Under the pieces are notes generated by a model. It was given only the letters and a program-made list of their open reading frames with translations, did not search any database and was not told the origin of the DNA. A DNA stretch of 64,000 nucleotides from Prostheceraeus crozeri (lineage: Eukaryota > Platyhelminthes > Polycladida > Euryleptidae), in NCBI GenBank assembly GCA_907163375.1, contig CAJQUW010007739.1:57016-121015 (forward strand). The letters are read 5' to 3'. This document shows, one piece after another, positions 41,700 through 53,658 of the stretch. The position numbers were made by a program, and so were the translations under genes. Each line of letters begins with the position of its first letter. Within the stretch, counting starts at the first letter, position 1.

Positions 41700-42660
41700 T
41701 GAACTGCTACGAAGAGCCTATCCTGACCACTCCTGACAACTGCACTGTAGATAATTTTAGGCATATTGATGTCTATGTAATTCAAAGTGCCCTTGTCGTC
41801 CGACTGGACAATAATGTCACTTAAATCTGTCTCGTTCAATAAATGAAAAAGGTACTTATGTGCGCTGCCCTTGCTATTGTTGCGCACAAAAGGGCCTATA
41901 TTGGAATGTCTTGTTGCCCAGTGCCAGGAGTACGCAAATTGAACATTTCGCATTTGGGGGTGCTAGTCATTATCAATGATAGAATCGAACCGTTGTACAC
42001 ACGATCTTTTAGTACAAACGATGAGGGGTTCAATTTCAACATAGGCACCAATAGTGAGCAAGACTCTTCGTTCTACTCTTTCAAGTCTTTGTAACAGGTA
42101 TTGATTGAGATGTATTGCAGAAATATCCGAAAGCACAAATCCACATTGATAGAATGAGTGCAAACTGAGACGTCAACACAAACTTTTCGGAATGACAACG
42201 GCTTAAATTACGAATGGTAAAAACCTTTGTGGCCATTTTGCTACGTAATTCACATCTTCATTCCATTTCAAATCATTTGACAATACGACACCTAAATGCT
42301 TAAAAGAACAAAAATGTTTCAGAAAGCAATCAAAATAAATTCGCTAAGAACCTTTCAAATTACGTTTCGTGATGACATCCATCACAGCAGATGTTTCACT
42401 GTTGATTGGAAGGTGAAGAGAAGTTGACTAAAACATAACGTCCCATTCCTCTTGCAATTTGTCGTGGTTTACATGTCGGATAACATGTAGCAAAGGAATA
42501 TCATCGGTGCATTTGACTGCAGATGTATTCGCACAGTAGTAACCTCTATTCAGGAAATTTTCTGCGCAATAAATTGAAACGGGCTTCATCGGAAAATAAT
42601 GTATGGAACCATTCGTCAATGTCCATAAGAAGTGATTAGGCTAAAAAAGTAGATCCTGGA
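41700..42660 (-). pseudogene. LINE RT remnant (minus)
   Basis: Frames on the minus strand encode AVKCTDDIPLLHVIRH near 42520 (a decayed 'aVKYADDi---h'), then LQRLERVERRVLLTIGAYVE near 42030, the common LINE C-terminal motif ('LervekRvlriIg'), and YSWHWATRHSN. It lies tail-to-tail with the other LINE's 3' end at 41715. Heavily decayed and short. Confidence 0.6.
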
Positions 42661-42954
42661 GGGTAAGGTGGTTTCTGTAACACCTCTAACTCAGGTGGCC
42701 AATGACGAACCGCTCTCCCCTACCGTGGCTAACTTTTTATAGCCAACAATGTTAAGACATTGTTATAGACACATGTTGTAATGTAGGGCAGAGCGGGGGA
42801 ACCTGGCATACCGAAAGGTTGTGTAAAAACACTATCACCGCAGGGATGCCACTCTTCCGGTTTTAACCGGAATTCCGGCTTTTTTTAAACTTAACTAAGT
42901 AGTGAGAAAATGTTCTACCAAGGAGCAAATAATTTGCTTTAAGCAGCTTTCTTG

Positions 42955-43275
42955 AGATCGTTATGAGGCCCTTTTAGATTGTGAAGGGGCCCATTAAGAT
43001 TGTGGGGTGGCCCTTTTAAGATTGTGAGGGGCCCTCTTGAAATGTTATGAGACCCTTTTAGATTGTGAAGGGCCTTTTTGAAATCGTGAGGGGGCCCTTT
43101 GAGATCGTGAAGGATCCCTTTTCACATCGTTAGGGGCCCTCTTGAGATCGTGAGGGTTTCTTGTAGATTGTGAAGGTGACCTTTTGACATCGTGATGGGC
43201 CCTCTTGATATTGTGTGGGGACCCTTTTAGATTGTGAAAGAGCCTATTCAGCTCGTGAAGGGGCCCTTCAATTTT
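42955..43275. repeat. Minisatellite of ~26-30-bp units
   Basis: About ten variable units of the type GGGCCCTTTTAGATTGTGAA follow each other. GATCGTGAG and GATTGTGAAG variants alternate. The array lies just inside the left hAT-like end, where subterminal repeats are common. A 78-codon minus frame across it is a by-product of the repeat. Confidence 0.8.
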
Positions 43276-43797
43276 AAACAATCATGGAATTCAAAGCAGG
43301 TACTTTCTAAAAATCCGCGTGACCCTTGATCAGAAGATCCTACAATTGCAAGTCACTGATTCCTTCGTCAATCATGAAGAAACAGGACTCAACTCAAGTG
43401 ATCAAGATTCCGAAGTAAGAAATAATTTTAGGTGGGAATGCTTGACGAAAAAGTTGTACTACGTACGTATGGAGTAGATTATGAATTGAGTTTTGATTGC
43501 TTTGATGCTCTACAAAATACGCCTTTCAAGAGGTGTCCTAGAAAAAGAAAAGTATGAAAGAGAAATCTACCAAAAGTTTCATGAATACAAGGGAGTGACA
43601 AATGAATATGCGATTACCTGTTGCAAAAGCGGTCAAGTTCGGCTAAGACACCAATGAAAATTGAAATCTTGCAAACAACTGCATAAGTGATAAGCATTTC
43701 CTTTCGTATTGATGCTATGTTTACTTATGCCATGGCGTCTGAGCTTTAATCAAGTAGCTGTTGCAATCTTGTTTAAAATGTTTTAGATATGTCATTG

Positions 43798-46700
43798 CAG
43801 GCTGTCAAGTCGTCTGTTTTTTCTGTTTTTTTTAGGCTTTTGGCGAAGATTCTGTTTTTCGATGAGAATTTTGTTTTTTTTCTGTTATTTATGAAATACT
43901 CTGATAACAAAAGTGAAAACAGCATTTACTAACAAAAGAGCGTGAATCGTGCCATGCAATCAACATAACAAAGTTAGATAGCAGCTAGATTTCTTGATTT
44001 GCTTCAGTATAATACCATGTATACATCTTCAAAACCGTATGTATTTTGCATGCTGTGCAAACTAAAACTAAGTAGTATTAATCCGTCTTAGAATTGTATG
44101 TTTCTCATTTTTTAGTATGGCTTTTCTATCTTACCGGGCAGTGCAGGTAATATAGACGTTTGTCTCAAGTTAAGCCGTTGAATTTCGCTTCATTCACCGA
44201 ATAGTTATTTGGTCAATGGTCATACAATGAATGGAAAATGGGCATGATTCCCTGATAACATCAGATATGCAGATATATCACATCAAACCTACAAGTGACA
44301 AAAGTATCTCCAAGAGAATTGTTTCCGAACTTTGGCTGCAAACTAAAAGTACTTTCTAACAGAATTACCCAAGAAGAAGGAATTGCGAAGAACCTTGCCT
44401 GCGAACAAACGTTATATGCGGATTGTCCGAGCAATTCGGGAATTTGAGACCGAGACACTTGCACAGATAAAGTTTCTTTTGGGCGTCTGTCCAATCTTTT
44501 CCGATTATCTGAAAACCTTTCAAAGCGATGATCCGCTGATACACATTTTATACCCAAAAATGGCAAATCTTCTTCTGACATTGATCAGAAGGTTTATAAA
44601 ACTAGATGTAATCAATTCTTTGGATCAGATGGAGATAATCGAATTGGATGTTTCTGATCTGAACTTCCACATTTCTTTGATAGATATGGACTTTGGGCAT
44701 GATGTCAACGTTCATCTTCAATCAATCAGGAGTGAGACCAATAGACAAGAACTCAGAAAAGCAATGAAAGAATCGTTCATTCAAATGGTGCTTCATTTAC
44801 AAAAGAAGTTACCCCTGAAGTATCAACTCTTGGAGGATCTCACATGCCTGGGAGTTAATTGTCTCCATGAAGAAACAACTGTCAACTCAATTGGAAGACT
44901 GGCTGTCGCAATTCCACATTTGATAAGTGAGCGAGAAGTGTCACTTGTAAAGGATCAATTTCTGATGCTGAGAACCGAGCTGCAATCCGTTGATTTGCCT
45001 GTGAAGGAAGACGGGTCGTCCCTTCGATTGGACCACTTATGGAGCATTTTAATGCTGAAGACGTCGATGAAAGATGAACAATATGGATTGCTTCGGAAGC
45101 TAGTTAAAAGCTTCTTGTGCATGCACAACGGTAATGCAAGTGTAGAAAGAACCTTTCCGACAATAAAAACACCGTGTCAGCCGAAAGGACAAACCTAAAT
45201 TTGGAAACTCTCAAAGGATTGAGAATCGCCAAGCAGTTTGCGCGCTATTCAGGCGGTGCACATTATGTCGATACACTTTCGAAAGATATGCTCTTATCCG
45301 CTCGTAATGCTCATGGAAATTATACGGAAAGAAAGAAGCAGGAAGAAAAGGAGAGACAGATCCTTCTGGAAAACAAAATGGAAATGGAACGGCAAGAATC
45401 AAAATCAAAAGAAGCCATCGAATCTGCCGAAAACGAAAACTTTAGACGAGAAGGAGCAGAAGCTTGATGAAGAAGAAAGAAAGACAGACGAAGGCTGCCA
45501 ATAGGCCGAAAGACTTTTGAAAGCGCCCCACAAAATCTGCGAGTGGCTATAGATGGAGGTGACATGGTGGGCATAAAAATGGCTAACGAAATGATCAAAG
45601 CAGCAAAGAGTAAAATGAAATTCCTGACTCAGAAACGGTTAGTAGAAAGAAACGAGCGGTCGAATATAGTTGAGAAAAGGAAGCGCGCAATGAGCATCCT
45701 ATTGAAAGCGGCGAAGAAGCAGAAGAAGTAAAGTATAGCTTCTCTTCCGTTCTTCCAAAGTATTTCTGAGTAATGTAATCTACTATTAGATCAGTTGATT
45801 GATAAAGTTTTATTCTGCTTGAATTGATGATTCTATTCGTTTTGTTTTAATTTTTCTTGTCTAAGTTCTTTTATTAATTCTTCTAGTCGTTTAGTTTGGC
45901 TCCTACTTCTTCCGAACGAACTATTCCGTGCTATGTTGATCCCCATTAAATCTCGATGAATTTATTACATATTTCACAAGTTCATACACGTTGGAGAGAG
46001 AATATTTCTAGCAGTTTTTCTTTCGGGAAAGTTGATATTACCATACTATATAGGACTATCAGGTTTGACATCTTGTTAAACTTACATGCGCATATATACA
46101 TGTACATGTGTATGATATATCTAATACAGTGTTGTGATAATTTATACGGATTTGTGATTTTTTACTACTGAAACAACTTGTGTATTGAACTTCTGAAACA
46201 TCTTCCATTGTTAATCATGTACGCGTTGCGTAAATTTTCTTTAGTTTCTGCTGGTTGAGAGAGAGAAACATCATTATAGATTTGTTTCTGCAATTATTTT
46301 ATCTTTTGAATTACTAAATTCAATGTACATAAATCTCGCTGAAACCATTATAACTTAGTTATGTTCTTGTAGGTGACATACAACTGATGTGCCAGCTCTT
46401 TATCGATGACACAGTCATTGTTCGACAAGGTGGGGTAGCGTTTTCCACGAGGCCTGCATAAGTAGCATGCGCCAAAATGAATTTACTGAATATAAATCAG
46501 AAGTCATGGGCTTAAGCTTATTTTTATAACTTCATGGTTATTGTTAAAAAAATTACAAAGGACAAGCAGACATAGGAAGCTACATTCAACAAAGAAAATT
46601 GCGATAGACAAACATTGATACAATATACGATTCTTTGACAACTATCGCCCTAGAAGGCAAAGTTTGACGGACTCGATGCGATGAATATCTGAGAAATTTC

Positions 46701-46963
46701 AACTTGAATGTATAGTTTTGACTAATTGGCTCATATGCAATATTTGTTTAGCAGTATATACATTAAAAATGCATTTCCCTGTCCCCCAGTATGTTTTGTA
46801 TATGTAAATCAGGTACAGATTTTTCCAAATGATTTTGATTTCAATACGATTCAGCATTCTATTTTGCATTTTATTTTATTTGTTTGACTGTTTTTTTCTG
46901 TATTTTCCCGGATCTGCTGTCTGTTTTTTTCTGTTTTTCGGAAAATCGGCGCTTGACAGCCTG
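43798..46963 (+). mobile_element. hAT-type element with an 11-bp flanking direct repeat
   Basis: Terminal inverted repeats CAGGCTGTCAAG (43798) and CTTGACAGCCTG (ending 46963) are exact over 12 bp; CTGTTTTTTCTG-rich subterminal sequence follows on both sides. ATATGTCATTG abuts both ends (43787-43797; 46964-46974). hAT elements normally duplicate 8 bp, so 11 is unusual. The transposase remnant at 44383-45731 lies inside in plus orientation. Confidence 0.85.
44383..45731 (+). pseudogene. hAT-family transposase, C-terminal two-thirds, frame-shifted
   Basis: The main frame (to 45198) includes VCPIFSDYLKTFQSDDPLIH, ILYPKMANLLLTLIRRFIKL, LEDLTCLGVNCLHEE and MHNGNASVERTFPTIKTPC, the last being the hAT dimerisation motif. 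A frame change near 45170 moves into SAERTNLNLETLKGLRIAKQ, and a second (near 45450) into the Lys-rich coiled-coil tail that ends KKQKK at 45731. The N-terminal zinc finger and the first catalytic region are not identifiable upstream. The element's perfect 12-bp ends show it moved relatively recently. Confidence 0.8.
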
Positions 46964-46974
46964 ATATGTCATTG

Positions 46975-47830
46975 TTTTTTCATTTCTTATGTTTGAAATA
47001 CAAGAGATGAGAGAACGGTTTGACTTGAAGCATTGCCGGACCTACAAGCACTTTTCAGTCGGAACTGCAAAGGTTTTTGGTTTCTTAGCCGTCATCATTA
47101 CAATGTACCCTATTGAAAGGAATCAGTAACTCACCGCGCAAACCATCAGTAGGTTGAGGTGCTTGGAAATTCGGCAGCTCACCTTTGTGCTATTTGCATT
47201 CCTGTTTGCAAATATCAATTTTTGAAAACGAGCATCTAGACAATGAGATTTTATCTACTTGCATTTCATCAATTGTAGATGTCTGTAGTTCGGATGAAGA
47301 TTTATCTGCATCTGAGTTTCCGACTATTTACAAGCATACTGACTGCACGGCTAAAATTCCTGAAAAGTTAGTACACTACTTCTCGTAATGGCTTAAATCA
47401 AATATCTCTCCCATCTCTTGCCTTCTTTCCTTTCGTGGTCTGGGCATCATGTTAGATTAAATATTATTGACTAGCATGGTGTCTGTAATGTGCGATAGTT
47501 TTTAGTCGTCAATTCATGCTGTGTGACATGGATAATTGTTTTTGTGTAACTTGGCGGATGATGCTTTACTTTGAACTTTGTTTATGATATAATTTTCTTT
47601 CCTGTTAATATAGAGGATATCCCACAGTGAGCCCCAACGTCACTGAGCCCCAACACAGAATTCCCTATTCTCTCACTGATCATTTCAAAGTTTTTTGACA
47701 TGGCAATTTGCAACTCAATGATGACTTTCCTTAAGTTATTTATCATTCAAAAGAAAGCAGTTGTTAACACTAGTATCACTGTGACAATTTATTTTCTCCT
47801 TGCTCACCATTCGCCCGACCACAATCTAAC
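46975..47830. other. No supported gene
   Basis: Between the inner hAT and the mariner fragment I see only short AT-rich frames. The sequence presumably belongs to the outer hAT-like element. Confidence 0.3.
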
Positions 47831-47837
47831 TCTTCGG

Positions 47838-48442
47838 TCAGCAGCGCAAGAACATGTCTCCACACAATCGCTCGTCAATCTGGTGAAAAACGGTGCAAAT
47901 TTTGTTTTCCAGTTCATCCAAATGCACAGGATGACTCCAATTCACCATTTCCTTGACGTGTCCAGTCGAAAAAAAAGTCACAAGGCATAAAATGTGGCAA
48001 TATCGGAAGCCATTCCATAGGCTGTCATCACGGTCAATCCATGATTTAGGAAAATGATTGTTTAGATAATTTACGATCGGTCGGTAGTAGTGTGATGGCA
48101 CTCCATCCTGCATGAAGATGCTCTTATGCTCGGTGACATCCGGTATCACTTTATACAGTATGCAGAGGATGTTCTTACCATTCAATGTCAGTTTCTCGAA
48201 AGAAAAATAGCTCAATTGCGCTTCATAAGGAAATGCCAGCCCATGCATTTAGACTGCGTTGATCCATGGATTTTGTGTTGAAGGTATTTGTTGTGACCAG
48301 ACCGCTCTGCAGAAGCAGTCTTCCAAACATCGAACAGCTGAACAGCAATTTCCATTGGTTTCATGAAAATCTTATCAATAAAGACGAGATCTTGTATCGT
48401 GTGACGTCTCGGCATGATTAATAGAAAATGACAGCTGCACAA
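47838..48442 (-). pseudogene. mariner-like transposase fragment
   Basis: The minus frame contains IFMQDGVPSHYYRPIVNYLN, then NHFPKSWIDRDDSLWNGFRY and ILCLVTFFSTGHVKEMV. This is a decayed 'F-QDGApPHy---v--yLn--FPgrWIGR-g---WPpRSPDLtp-DFFLWG--K' block of mariner-type elements, including the second catalytic Asp. Related to the remnant at 58801-59661. No terminal repeats found. Confidence 0.65.
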
Positions 48443-49013
48443 GAATAATGCCTTTTAATTTTGAAAGTAAAATTTTTGAACGAAATGAAGTTTATTTTTG
48501 AAACAGTTAAGCTGATTAATCGTGCTGATTTTGTGTTATAGGAGGGGGAGGAGTCTCAGTAATACATTCTATCTAGCCTTCAAAAGCAGTTCTTTTGAAA
48601 ATAGTAGTTTTTCGAATCATGCATTCTAGTGAACCGGGTAAAAACTGATGATTGAAAAGGCACCAGTAACAATATTATGCCATTTATTTACTTGCTGACT
48701 GAGGATTCATTATCATCTTTATTGCAGCAGACCCAACTTCTGTCTTAGCGCTTTCAAAACTAATCGGACTGTGGGATATCGAATGATCATAATTTTTTAC
48801 TTAAAGGGGCCCCACCGCTACGTAATTTCCTATTTGACTTTCCGGTTTTTATTTTTGATAAGAGTGGCAGCCCTGTACCGCTTTCTGTATTGATATTCGA
48901 GCACATTGTCTCATTACCAGCGCTTAACCTTTCCTAAAAGCGTCAATGATCAGTCTAATACCGGATGTCCGCAAAGTCATGAAAGTAAATAAAACACAAA
49001 ATTATTGATCATA

Positions 49014-50429
49014 TACTCATCAACATAATTAATGAAACAAACTATCATTGGCTTGAATTGAAGTTTGTTTCATTTTTTTCTCAGGTATGATGCAATATCT
49101 CGCTTTCTATGTATTACCATTCAACACATTAGAGAATGGAGAAAGATCTATGGTGGTCAAATTTCAAATTTTGATATCGATACAACTGTCACAATTGCTT
49201 TTACAAATTGAACATAAACGTGATCTGAAATCCAGCTTTTGTAAAATAAAATGGCACACGATCAGTTTACCAGAGGTATGGCTAATGGAATGATTCGTTG
49301 TGGTAGAAGTTGTGCGAGTGTTTCCGAAGAGCTGCAACTATCGAGAGTCGTTGTTTGGAGGAGGTGGTGTCGATGGAAAGCAGAAGGAAATGTCAAAAAG
49401 AAGAAGGGAACTGGTCGACCAAGAAAGTCTGCAGGAAGGACAAACACACGTCTAGTTTTAGCTGCAAAAAGGAATCGATTTGTGTCAGTCCCAAAACTGG
49501 TCGTGCACTGGAAGAGTGCCTGAAATATAGACTGTAGCGTTCGAACGGCTTACCGAAGATTGCGAGAAGCTGGAATTCAATCGCGACGACCAGCTGTCCT
49601 AATTCCATTGAGTTTTGAGCACCGCAGAAGACGAGTTGCCTGGTGTGATGCCCATCGCTCATGGAATGACCATCACTGGCAGAAAGTCTTGTGGACCGAT
49701 GAATCGAGATTCATTCTGGATTTCAATGACGGTCATGTCAGAGTGCATCGTCTTCCAGGTGAACGCTTTGCCCCATGCTGTATTAAAGAACACGACAGAT
49801 ATGGTGGTGGAAGTGTTATGCTGTGGGGTGGCATTTGGCATGGTGGACGAATGACAGTAGTCATCATCAAAGGCACGTTGACTGGAGAGAGGTATCTCAA
49901 TGAAATAGTGCTTCCTGTTGTTGTCCCAGTGGTCAGGGTGGAGGATCTCGTCTTCCAAGACGACAACGCAAGACCACGTCGCTCCTCGGCTGTCATTGCC
50001 ACTGTTAGGAGATTGAACATTCAAACCCTTGACTGGCCTGCACGCTCACCTGACTTGTCACCCATTGAACAAGTCTGGGACGAGCTTGGGCGGCGAGTGA
50101 GAGACCGCTATTCACTTCCACCAGTGTCCCTGAAGATTCTCTCTGAAAGACTGACAGAGGAGTGGCTTCTCCTTGAAACATCCTTCATCCAGAAACTTTG
50201 TGAATCCATGCCATCTCGGATTACTGAATGTATTGGAGCTAGAGGGGGGCCGGGGGGCACACGCGCTATTAAAATTGAATCTGCTACATGCGTTGTTTTT
50301 CTGTGCTAGCGACTTGGTGGAGATTGTGACTAAATTATCAAGGTATCATACATACAGTACATGTATGTATACCAGTCAAAAATAATGAAGTTAAAGAAGT
50401 AAATGTTTCAAAAGTTTTGTCAATGAGTA
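49014..50429 (+). mobile_element. Tc1 element (DD34E), 1.4 kb, inactive
   Basis: The ends start TACTCATCAACATAATTAAT (49014) and, reversed, TACTCATTGACAAAACTTTT (50429), so terminal inverted repeats are degenerate. TA dinucleotides flank both (49012-49013; 50430-50431). The interior carries a Tc1 transposase with one frame change. The right side also contains a small palindrome (ACATACAGTACATGTATGT near 50350). Degenerate ends suggest moderate age. Confidence 0.85.
49251..50309 (+). pseudogene. Tc1-family transposase with a frame change
   Basis: The N-terminal part has the paired-like HTH MAHDQFTRGMANGMIRCGRS, then LQLSRVVVWRRWCRWKAEGN and the GRPRKS AT-hook-like motif. The frame is lost between about 49495 and 49530. 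It resumes as SVRTAYRRLREAGIQSRRPA and covers the catalytic core: WTDESRFIL (D), VFQDDNARPR (D), SPDLSPIEQVWDELGRR (E). Thirty-four residues separate the second D and the E, so DD34E. The tail ends in SMPSRITECIGARGG, the usual Tc1 ending; the residues after it are extension. Confidence 0.9.
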
Positions 50430-50431
50430 TA

Positions 50432-51222
50432 TATCTCGGTCGTTGGTATGACCTTTCACACTTGATCTAGACTTTTGATGTCGCTGAAATCGTCTCTGTT
50501 ACTTAAATTCCAGTTTGTGGCTTTCCCTGGCAGAGTTTTGTCAAAATTTGGCTTCATGATGAGATTGCAAAAAAGACCTTCTGATCTAGAACCGTTGAAA
50601 TCAGTCTCAACATCAAATGAATAAGACCCTTTCCCTTTTCCACTATTAGTAATTCGACTTGAATTTTTCTGTTTGGACCGAAAATGTGGTTCTAGTCTTA
50701 GTGGTTGCACTTACAGTTTGTCCATCTTTCGGAGATTTTCACTTATGTTCACCAGAGTTTTTGCTGCCGTCGAAGTTTGCGGTTGCCCACTTCGCTGAAG
50801 ATAGGTTACACAGGCCGTTCATTTGAACTTCGCAGCGACGTTATTATTTTTTGGCATTCTGTTTATTATGAACAAAACAATATTTCTGTACGCTACAACT
50901 ACGTCGACATTGTAGGCGTAGCAGAATTATAGTTAGAACATCGTTGATAAATGCAGAATTTTACGTAAATCGGTCATATTATGTCTAAGCGATAGATGAT
51001 TAAATTGCATCCATTTACCGCCGTCGATCACCTCTATTTCACTGTGGGTTATTTCACACAACCAACTCAGCTCATGAATGCTGAAAACAGATGACTCAGT
51101 ATCGTTTAAATCTTTTAGATGCTTACAATTTTCCATTAAATGTTTTTTAAGTTCAAAATTAAACATTTCAGGTTTCTAGAGCATTTGAAATGTATGTAAA
51201 TGTACATGTGGATTGTAGTTGT
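50432..51222. other. Spacer downstream of the lectin gene; no gene supported
   Basis: Minus-strand frames of 84 and 77 codons (50456-50710; 50933-51166) could be exons or UTR of the lectin locus. Neither shows a known domain or clean splice sites, so I do not call them. Confidence 0.3.
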
Positions 51223-51936
51223 TCATAGACTGGTAACGAATTTGCTCCATTGTAAAGTAGGTTTTATTTCAACGTTGGCATCCGTATAGAGGACAATTAA
51301 GCATTCAGATGCTGCCCTGTTATGATAAAATGCCGCACACGAAGGAGCGGCTCTGATACAAAGAAGAGCGCAGACCAACTTCGACTGTATGTCAAATAAG
51401 CTCCGAGTACACGCTCCGGTAGCATATTGAGTCATATGTAATGCATCTAATATCATTGCTCTCTTAAAGTATCCATAATCTCGGCTTTCAATTTGCCCAG
51501 ATTGGCATAAACCTTTTCGCGAAGCAGTACATGAGAAATCAGATATTCCATGAGTGTTAATTAATACACAATCTTGTACATCATCGATGTTATTTGGATC
51601 ACCAGTAATCCAATGCAGTAATGAAGCAACTGTTCCATTAGTCCATTTCCATCCATGAGACTCCTTATTTCGTTCATCTAGCAAATCTGTTATCCCTATC
51701 CAAAACTTTTCACCAGTCGCTGGCATTGAGTTCATGACAGCAAACACATCTTCATTAGAGAACAGTTGTCCATCGTTTTGGTAGCATAGCGCTTGCGCAT
51801 CACACCAAGAACCCTCGGTAGGTGTAACAAAAACACAACTTCCTGAAACTTCAGAAAATGGATGCGAGCATGACTGTAAGTAACTTCTTTTGGGAAAGAT
51901 GATTACAATGAGAATTATCATGTTTGTAAACAACAT
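51223..51936 (-). CDS. Secreted C-type lectin with PAN/apple-like C-terminal domain (237 aa)
   Basis: A hydrophobic signal peptide (MLFTNMIILIVIIFPKRSYL) is followed by a C-type lectin domain (about residues 23-140): CSHPFSEVSGSCVF, WCDAQALC, KFWIGITDLLDE, GWKWTNGT, LHWITGDPNNIDDVQDCV and GLCQ. The invariant WIGI and the paired cysteines are present. GDPNN takes the place of the EPN/QPD sugar-binding triplet, so calcium-dependent sugar binding is possible but unproven. Residues ~150-237 have a PAN/apple-like cysteine pattern (CTRSLFDIQSKLVCALLC, PSCAAFYHN, ECLIVL). A single open exon. Likely function: secreted recognition or adhesion, perhaps immune. It appears to be an intact host gene. Confidence 0.85.
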   Translation of the reverse strand: MLFTNMIILIVIIFPKRSYLQSCSHPFSEVSGSCVFVTPTEGSWCDAQALCYQNDGQLFSNEDVFAVMNSMPATGEKFWIGITDLLDERNKESHGWKWTNGTVASLLHWITGDPNNIDDVQDCVLINTHGISDFSCTASRKGLCQSGQIESRDYGYFKRAMILDALHMTQYATGACTRSLFDIQSKLVCALLCIRAAPSCAAFYHNRAASECLIVLYTDANVEIKPTLQWSKFVTSL

Positions 51937-51939
51937 GAC

Positions 51940-53650
51940 AAGTCAGAGTTCTGAACAAGCTGATGAAGAAAATGTAAAAATTCTCAGACGTGTGTAATCA
52001 AGGAATTCAGACGGAAAAATGTCATGGTTCCAAATTATCTATTATGAAAGAATTCTAGACAATGGATTTTATCTGTTCATGATAATTGAAATTGACAGAT
52101 ATAATGAAAAGGAAGTTATTTTAGTTGACAGTTGCTTCTGTGGCAATTCTTCGTTCTTCACAGATTCTGGACTGCCTTTTTGTTTAATTGTGGCAACTGA
52201 AAATAATGACATTGTCCGACTGGCACTAATGAGAGGAGCCGGAAATAATTAATATTGCATTTTCATTATCCTACGAAAATTAACCACACATTTCTTTAAA
52301 TTAAAAACCATCTTTGTGCCTTCGGAAATGTCTTCGACCCTAAATGAAATTATCAGCGATTCAAATTATCTCGGTTATCGACAGTATATCCGCTTGGCAT
52401 TGGATTTCACATGATATTTTTTCAGTCACAACGGTGTATAAGAAATGAAGGAGAATCCCTTCGAATTCTCATTTTCTGATTTCGTTCCACGAGGTACGGG
52501 CTTCCTTGGCTTATCAAACGTCAGAGGGAATTCAGATCGGCCCAATAGGATAAGTGGACGTGGACAAATTTACATGACTTTGCTTGTGTTATACGGTACT
52601 AAGATAAATACAAGCCACAATCGAAAGTAGAAATTGAGATGACATTGCAATTTACGCATTGATACTTAGGATGACTCCTTCCATCGGCCCCTTCTTTACT
52701 TCACACACTGCTTAAGAGACATTGAGTGCCGTGTTAAGAGGCATTGCGTCCCCCTCCCATATGATTATGTTATCGGTCCGCAACGAAAGTTTTCTTGAGT
52801 ATCGCTTGCTGAATTTATTGCAGGCATTGGAAGTCTAAGAAATAAAAGTTGTAAGATGATAAGCATACACGCACACTCTAATTTATTTCCTTAAATTCGG
52901 TGCGGATTCATATTCAGAAATTGTTGTCACTAATTCAGATGTTCAAAAGAAAAACACTCACATATTGTGAGTGATGAAAAACGAACATCGTTTCCTGCCA
53001 GCAATCTTTTTACTTTCCCTTTCAATCGAGAGTGTCAAATAGATAATTAGGTAGACACGAAGACCAGCTTCGTTATTATTCAGCAGTCTATAGTCACGTC
53101 ACTGAGGTGGCAAGGCGAGCAAGGAAGTCGCAATTTCATTGCGCGATTATCTCATCACGCTTCAACACCTCAGCTAATACGCAACCGCTAACCACACTGA
53201 GCATCAGACAGACACGTCAATATCCAACTCATAGCAATAATTGCATTAATCACCTGTTCTTTCCGTAAAGAAATCCTCATGTTTTCTGATCCATTATAGG
53301 AGCCAAAAGTTTTTAGTTTTTCCAAGTGAGTGTCCAAACTGAAAAATGTGGTAAGATATCAAGTGGAAAGAGAAAGGCTCGTCTAATTGTATCTTCTCCT
53401 GTGACCCTGTCTCCTTACCTACTTGGTCGGAATCTCCTTAAGGATGATTCTTATTTATGACAACATGATAATATTCTGATTCTGTTTTGAACTGAATAAA
53501 GTCAATAGATAATATAATGTTTCCTCTTCTGCGTGCATTTTTCTATGAATAATTTTCATCAACGTATCAAATTCTTTTTAGCGTAGTGATGTGTGGATAC
53601 GTGGTGCATCTTTAGTAATAGATGAAAACATATTCTTTCAGACAATAACA
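51940..53650. other. Gene-free stretch upstream of the lectin gene
   Basis: Only short frames (52019-52252, 52445-52630) without known domains. The region next to 51936 presumably holds the lectin promoter, but no clear TATA box was found. Confidence 0.3.
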
Positions 53651-53658
53651 TCTTCTTC

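Larger units (their letters stand above)
36640..41715 (+). pseudogene. Decayed LINE (plus), split by a hAT insertion
   Basis: The endonuclease remnant CICIAGDFNIHG at about 36690, then DHGGTVDIVVSR and SLSDHRLVKWS, shows the APE 'GDfN' and 'SDHr' motifs. RT traces follow at 38200-38330 (STHGVPQGSVLGAPILFLLY, and CADDIPIYGF for YADD). The 3' end resumes at 41524-41715 (RSAYSEQLLIPTSRL, VTIKGGLKAEL), a standard LINE C-terminus. Between 38961 and 41523 a hAT element is inserted. Many stops and shifts; an old copy. No target duplication identified. Confidence 0.78.
42841..48875. mobile_element. hAT-like outer ends enclosing nested elements
   Basis: CAGGGATGCCACTCTTCCGG at 42841 and, reversed, CAGGGCTGCCACTCTTATCA at 48875 form terminal inverted repeats of about 16 bp. 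Both ends carry a Tn-style CCGGTTTT region. The immediate 8-bp flanks (TATCACCG; TACCGCTT) do not match, so the two ends may come from one rearranged element or two copies. The interval contains a minisatellite, a second hAT and a mariner fragment. Confidence 0.55.

Noticed and set aside
42955-43275. Possible CRISPR-like array of ~28-bp repeats
   Set aside because: Units are directly adjacent and variable, without unique spacers; the genome is animal. It is a minisatellite.
43045-43281. 78-codon minus frame (SRSQRAPSRFQKGPSQ)
   Set aside because: Produced by the minisatellite; its quasi-repeats follow the DNA unit, not a protein family.
50456-51166. Minus-strand frames downstream of the lectin as extra exons
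   Set aside because: No domain, no clear acceptor/donor pair in frame with the lectin, whose own frame ends in a stop.
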